A stretch of 64,000 bases of DNA from Liriodendron chinense (lineage: Eukaryota > Streptophyta > Magnoliopsida > Magnoliales > Magnoliaceae), in assembly GCA_003013855.2 (NCBI GenBank), contig PVNU02000773.1, positions 682,001 through 746,000 of the forward strand. Direction: 5' to 3'. The notes under the pieces were generated by a model, which worked only from the letters and a program-made list of their open reading frames with translations, was not told where the DNA came from and ran no database searches. Both the position numbers and the translations under genes were made by a program. Below are positions 58,914 to 64,000 of the stretch, one piece after another; the first letter of the stretch is position 1; each line of letters begins with the position of its first letter.

Positions 58914-59422
58914 AATAGGTTGGGTTGAACCGCAAGTCAATTGACCTGACCCACTTCTAAGATGTGTTCAGGCCTATTTGGGGTTAGATTTGGGTTTAGC
59001 CCAACCCACCCATACAGCAGATCAATGAGCGAGCCCAAATTATCCGACCCGACCTAACTCATATAACAAAACAAAAATACCCATCATATATTTTTAGTCC
59101 ATTCTAGATCAAGGAAGAATCTAATAACCAATGCATGCTATCAAGGCAAGATCAAAATCAAACCACTACAGACTTAAGGAAGCATCAATAAACATAGCCG
59201 ATAGCAATTATTATCTTATGTTGGCTCAGGCAGGTAATTTGAGCTGGAACTGATCATAGTTAAATGCCTAAGCCTAGGTTGAGCTCATACTTGATAAATA
59301 TTTAGTACGTGGGTTGGGTCACTAGGTCATGGGTTGAAGGTCGGCTTTGGCCAAACTTCGTGGCATATTTATTAAATGGATTGGGATTGGACTAGAACAG
59401 ACCCAACCCATTGCCAGACCTA
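58914..59422. mobile_element. hAT-like MITE, GGGTTGGGTT family, decayed
   Basis: Left 'tagagttgccaataggttgg' and right 'caacccattgccagaccta' are inverted repeats. Interior of GGGTTG and CAACCC words. No matching flanking 8-mers, so the insertion is old or the ends are slightly misplaced. Confidence 0.6.
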
Positions 59423-59595
59423 ACATAAGTAGGATATGATCAAGTAATATCTACTAAATGTGACACTAGTAGCTGGACATTTCAGGATATAAAAATCAGT
59501 GTATGAAGTATTATATCATTCACTGCTCATACCACCCTTGTATCATTCTATATTGGGTTGCCTTGGGCCAATACAAGTCATTCCTAAGACCCACC

Positions 59596-60059
59596 TGTAA
59601 ATCTTAAACATTATGCAGAATAATTGGATCGTCTATGCATCAACAATGGAGATTTCATACTGTAATCTTAAAGCCATACCTGATTGGGAAGACATTCTCG
59701 ATGCCGTCGTGTTGTCGAGAAGAACTCTTGGTCTTCCACACCTTACACCTTTAGGAGAACCTCACAATGAGGATTAGGGTTTTCTCGTATGTTGGTGAGG
59801 GGACCAAGACATATATTTATAGGAAAAAGGGCCAGAGAAGCTTACCCATTACACTTCTCTCCTCTAGGGTCTCCACACCGTAGGTTTCCATATCTGGCTT
59901 AATAATCGCGAATAGGGACCACGGTTCAAGCGTCCTGCCCCAAACCTATTTGTAATGATCACAACTATAGTGGGGCCCACTAAATCGTTCAATCTGAATA
60001 ATCCAACGGTCATGATCTAAACTGATGATCATGTGTAGCCCACCTATTGGAGTCTTACA
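59596..60059 (-). repeat. 3' LTR of the copia element
   Basis: Begins on the minus strand at 60059 with TGTAAGACTCC, right after a polypurine tract ('aagtgggagaa', 60060-60072). A TATA-like CCTATAAATATA lies near 59810-59822. The end is set at GATTTACA (59596), an approximate inverted match of the start. The other LTR is outside the window, so the boundary at 59596 is provisional. Confidence 0.65.
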
Positions 60060-60571
60060 TTCTCCCACTTGGGCTACACTGATCTCTGAAAGAAAACAAA
60101 ACATTTTATTTTATTTTGTGAAAAAATATTTCATAAAACATATTTGTTTCAAAAGTTCCTAATGGGCGCCCTACTGATTTTCAAAACAATGCCGTTGGAT
60201 AACTATGAGCAACGTTTGTCAGATCCGGTCCATCGAGACCACTGATATTGAATCGTAGTAGTCAACACAACATTTAATATTTTCGAGGTGTGACGAATCA
60301 CAATCACAAATACCAATAGCATTAATGACATTGATCAATGATATGCGGTGTGGTATGAAGATTACACGTTTTATATGACCATACGTGTTTATCTTCAAGT
60401 GATCCTTTTGAACTTGTCTCCAAGACACAAACCAAAGTCTTGCTTACTCAAAACTAAATATGCACACTGAAGGAGAAGCAAGATATAAACTGAAAAAACA
60501 GAATCATCAATGCATAAAAGATTTTCCAAAAAAATGTCTGGACATAATCGGATCATATATGAAAACTCCCA
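60060..60571 (-). other. Copia untranslated region between pol and 3' LTR
   Basis: About 500 nt between the pol stop and the polypurine tract. A second purine-rich word 'agtgggagt' lies just past the pol stop. The 69-codon frame inside (60219-60428) has no family signature; I regard it as non-coding. Confidence 0.55.
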
Positions 60572-61270
60572 CTACTGAAATACATCATTGGGATCAACAA
60601 CTCCCATAGATGTCACATGCTCCTTAAATAGCGTGATAGGAAGGCCTTTAGTGAGAGGATCCGCTATCATCAGCCTTGTGCCGATGAGTCCCACAGACAC
60701 TTGACGATTCTGAACTCTCTCCTTCACAACAAGGTATTTGATGTTAATGTGCTTTGACCTCGATGAATGCTTGTTGTTGTTGGAGAAATTAACTGCAGCT
60801 GAACCATCACAATAGATCTTCAATGGTTTCGGGATCATCTGCACAACCAGTAAACCAGAGAAAAAGCTCTGGAGCCAAACCGCCTGATTCGTGGCTTCAT
60901 GACAAGCTACATACTCTGCTTCCATGGTAGATGATACCGTAATCGACTGTTTCACCCTCTTCCATGATACGGCTCCACCAGTCATCATGAATACATAGCC
61001 CAAGGTGGACTTCTTGCTGTCGAGACAAACTGCAAAATCTGCATCTGTATATCCTACCAACTCCAAATGGTTGGATCTCCTGTATGTGAGTTCGAAGTCC
61101 TTTGTCCTTTGTAGGTAGCGCAACGCTTTCTTTATAGCTATCCAATGATTCATTCCTAGATTGCTAAGGTACCTGCCCAACATTCCAACCACAAAAGCAA
61201 TATTTGGACGCATACAGACCTGAGCATACATGATGCTCCCTACTGCTGACGCATACGGAATAGCTTTCAT
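60572..61270 (-). pseudogene. Copia RNase H domain and C-terminus of pol
   Basis: A 232-codon open stretch carries the copia RNase H landmarks in order: RPNIAFVVGMLGRYLSN, GYTDADFAVCLDSKKSTLGY (first catalytic Asp), SSTMEAEYVA (catalytic Glu), YCDGSAAV (Asp; usual CDNQSA altered to CDGSAA) and HINIKYLVVKERV. It is cut from the RT segment by stops upstream. Confidence 0.88.
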
Positions 61271-62131
61271 CTTGTCCTTTTCTAGGTCATTCTTAGGACA
61301 CTGAAATTGACCAAAATTGTCACCTTTTACAATAAGTGCTTGGCTAGTAGCACAACTTTACATGCCAAACCTTTCGAGAACCCTATCAATATAGGTCATC
61401 TGCGACAGGCCAAGTAATCCACGTGATCTGTCCCGGCTAATCTGAATACCGATGACTAAGGAGGCATCACCAAAATCTTTCATCTAAAAAATTTGAGATG
61501 GAAATTTCTTAATCTCACGCAACTATCCAATATCACTACTGGCTAATAAAATGTCGTCAACATACAAGACCAAAATGATAAACTTACTCCCACTGATTTT
61601 AACATATATGCACTCATCCGCAGTGTTTTCAATGAAACCATATGAGGAAACAACTTCATGAAACTTTAGGTACCACTGTCGTGATGCCTGTTTCAACCCA
61701 TAAATGGATTTCTTAAGTTTGTAGACCAGATGTTCTGAGCCTTTGGCTTTAAAACCTTCTGGCTGCAACATATATACGTTCTCCATTAGATCTCCATTGA
61801 GAAACGCAGTTTTCACGTCCATTTGATGTAGCTCCAAATCCATGTAAGCCATAAGAGTCATAATGATCCTAAATGAGTCTTTCTTAGATACAGGTGAGAA
61901 AGTCTCCTTAAAGTCAATGCCCTCACGCTGAGTGAAACCCTTTGCAACTATCTTGGCTTTATACCTTTCGATATTGCCCTTAAAGTCCCGTTTGGTTTTA
62001 AATACCCATTTGCAACCAATCGGCCTAATCCCTTCAGGCAATTCAACAAGGTCCCAAACTTTGTTGTCCTTCATGGATTTCAATTCATCCTTCATGGCAT
62101 CGAACCAATGAGAAGAATTCGCACTTTGTTC
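61271..62131 (-). pseudogene. Copia reverse transcriptase domain
   Basis: 61523-62095 is open and shows NKVWDLVELPEG, CKWVFKTKRD, RYKAKIVAKGFTQ, MDVKTAFLNGDL, SIYGLKQASRQWY and the catalytic YVDD, all hallmarks of copia RT. The first catalytic Asp is in MDVKTAF. Downstream of YVDD, three in-frame stops occur before the RNase H part (61271-61522), where readable thumb-region words remain. Confidence 0.9.
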
Positions 62132-63402
62132 GACCTATGAAAGGGATACAGGATCCTTTTCAACCCCAATGTCAAACTCGTGCTCCTGCAAATAGATGAT
62201 GTAATCATCTGGTATTGCAGATCTTCTTTCTCTATAAGATCGTCTTAATGGCTCATTATTCTGAATTAGGTTTTCCATTGGGTTGTATTTGAGGTTGTAC
62301 ATGGTTGTCCATAGGGATCTCAGGGTCCACTGCTGGACGGACAACCAGTGCTACTCTAAATGATTGTGGTGGGAATCACAATCCACTCTTCCTCAAATAC
62401 AATATCTTTTAAATTTGTACTCCCACTATCTTTAGTGTTCTCAATAAACCTAGCATTCTCAGTCTCAATGACTCCCATGGAATATGATGGACAATAAAAT
62501 CTGAATCTTTTTTATTTTTCTGGGTATCCAAAAAAGAAGCAACTAACAGTTATAGGGTCAAGTTTTTTTTTCATGCGGGTTATATGGTTTGGCTTATGCA
62601 GGACAACCCCATACATGAAAATATCGTAGACTAGGCTTTTGCCCTGTCCACAATTCATATGGAGTTTTCATTACAGCCTTACTTGGGACCCTATTAAGGA
62701 TATGCACAGTCGTTTTCAACGCATCACCCTACAAAGATTCTGGCTACGTAGAATTATTAATCATAGACCGCACCATGTCCTTTAGGGTGCGATTACGCCT
62801 TTCCGCTACACCATTCTGCTCTGGAGTACCAGGCATGGTGTACTGGGCGACGATGTCATAATCTTGTAAGTATCTAGCGAATGGACCTGGATTACGCCCA
62901 AATTCGTCATACCTTCCGTAGTACTCACCACCACGGTCGGATCTAACGACTTTGATATTATGTCAAGTTGATTCTCGACTTCAACCTTATGGATCTTAAA
63001 TGTATCTAGAGCGTCTAATTTTTCGTTAATAAGGTATAAGTACCCATAACGAGAATAGTCATCTATAAAAGTGATAAAATACTTCTGCACATTACAGGAT
63101 GCTGTAGGGAACAGTCCGCAGATGTCTGTATGAATCACTTCTAAGAGTCCTACACTCCTAGTGGCACCCTTTTTTCTTATTCTAATCCGTTTACCTTTAA
63201 TGCAATCAATACAAACCCCAAAGTCTGAGAAGTCCAGGGAGTAAAGAATTCCTTCACGCACAAGCTTTTCCAATCTCTTACGAAAGATGTGGCCTAATCG
63301 CCTGTGCCATAACGTGGAGGAATTCTCACAATCTAAACTTCGTTTGATGCCTTTAGTGTTTCTATGTGAGGAGTTAATGTTGTATACATGTGAAACATCC
63401 AA
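62132..63402 (-). pseudogene. Copia integrase domain, frameshifted
   Basis: The zinc-binding HHCC part is seen as LWHRRLGH and CIDCIKGK. The catalytic core follows: HTDICG (first Asp), FIDDYSRYGY, then after a one-base frameshift near 62955 the second part RSDRGGEYYG (second Asp) and GTPEQNGVAERRNRTL (Glu). After about 62760 stops accumulate through the integrase tail and linker to RT. Confidence 0.88.
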
Positions 63403-63408
63403 ATCTAA

Positions 63409-63738
63409 CTAATAAAGGTTATTAACTAAAGTGTTAGAACCAATCACAACTGAATCATAGCAAATACTTAATTTTTCATTTGCAAATTTAAACTCATAAC
63501 CAAATTTGTCCAAACGAGAAATGGAAACTAAATTGCACCTTATAGAAGACACACAAACAGTATCTACTAGATCAAGAAAGTGTCCTAACGATAACCTAAG
63601 CTTACAGACTCCAATAGCTTCCACGTTTACTCTAATGCCGTTCCCCATATAGACTGATCTCTCTGCATCAGTTGGCGTCCGGCTTTGGAGCATATCCTGC
63701 ATGGAATTACAAATATGAATAATTGCACCAGAATCCAT
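63409..63738 (-). pseudogene. Copia aspartic protease domain
   Basis: The stretch opens with WMDSGA, the copia retropepsin active site, followed by IHICNS and a hydrophobic core (DLVDTVCVSSIRCNLVSISRL). A stop precedes the Trp and another follows NLY, so it is isolated from the neighbouring domains. Confidence 0.85.
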
Positions 63739-64000
63739 CCACTAGGAGTCTGTGTACATATTAACTAAATTTGATTCAAAATAGACTAAAATATGGTCTT
63801 TACCCTTAGAAATGAGTCATGCTTTAAATCTTTCACAATCCTTCTTCTAATGACCAAGCTTATTGTAGAAGAAGCAGCCATCATTAGGACCCTTCCTTTT
63901 CTTCTTAAATATTTTCCCAGACTTAAGGCTGATTTCCACCCGCAGGACCCGTAGAACTTTTCCCTGGAGTGTACTTTCTTTTCTTATTTCCTCTTCGTCC
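63739..64000 (-). pseudogene. Copia gag C-terminus with broken zinc knuckle
   Basis: 63835-63876 encodes a CCHC-type knuckle read as CFFYNKLGH-stop-KKDC: the second cysteine is Tyr and a stop sits between His and the last Cys. Lys/Arg-rich sequence precedes it and continues off the window. The knuckle would bind RNA in an active element; here it is dead. Confidence 0.8.

Larger units (their letters stand above)
59596..64000 (-). mobile_element. Degenerate Ty1/copia retrotransposon, 3' part
   Basis: On the minus strand, from the window end: gag zinc-knuckle, protease, integrase, reverse transcriptase, RNase H, polypurine tract and 3' LTR. Integrase before RT is the copia order. The 5' LTR and most of gag lie beyond 64000. 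Multiple stops and frameshifts show it cannot encode its proteins. Confidence 0.92.

Overview
The window is nuclear DNA of a flowering plant. It has spliced genes with GT-AG introns, a cytosolic ribosomal protein gene, a nuclear gene for a small photosystem II subunit with a bipartite plastid targeting sequence, a plant-specific SIAMESE-type cell-cycle inhibitor and a eukaryotic tRNA-Glu, all in a sea of retrotransposon and MITE sequence. Repeat load and intron size suggest a large, repeat-rich genome. I cannot name the species from the sequence alone; a magnoliid or other early-diverging lineage is only a guess.

Genes are few. PSBTN (PSII 5 kDa protein, minus strand, 2368-2706) has G-box and I-box elements upstream. 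An SMR-type CDK inhibitor (plus, 26810-27145) is intronless with an approximately 800-nt leader. RPL11 (60S ribosomal protein L11/uL5, minus, 46905-57863) has five exons spread over about 11 kb and encodes 182 residues; its introns 2 and 4 (5.5 and 4.7 kb) are filled with transposon debris. A tRNA-Glu(CTC) gene (minus, 58170-58242) lies about 300 bp upstream of the RPL11 start codon.

The rest is mobile or repetitive. 1-5.7 kb: LTR fragment, MITEs, and a solo LTR with perfect 5-bp target duplication that was later split by a hAT MITE with perfect 8-bp duplication. 9-17 kb: a run of about 500-bp Mutator-like MITEs; two of them and a hAT MITE sit side by side at 11123-12656 with intact target duplications. 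17.43-20.55 kb: an array of about 18 satellite monomers of about 174 bp in alternating A/B dimers. 21-26 kb: more MITEs. 28.4-29.0 kb: another hAT MITE. 30.6-31.3 kb: copia-type LTR. 35.2-41.85 kb: a wrecked Ty3/gypsy element whose 5' LTR, primer-binding site and upstream flank have been tandemly duplicated as a 2.34-kb unit. 42-46 kb: MITEs. 47-57.6 kb: RPL11 introns, carrying an L1-type LINE fragment and a 1.48-kb hAT-like element full of CT repeats. 59.6-64.0 kb: the 3' part of a decayed Ty1/copia element on the minus strand, running off the window.

The genes form no operon or pathway; they are unrelated islands. The main biological content is the history of nested insertions, which can be ordered because many target-site duplications survive, and a MITE family with a conserved core but copy-specific terminal repeats.
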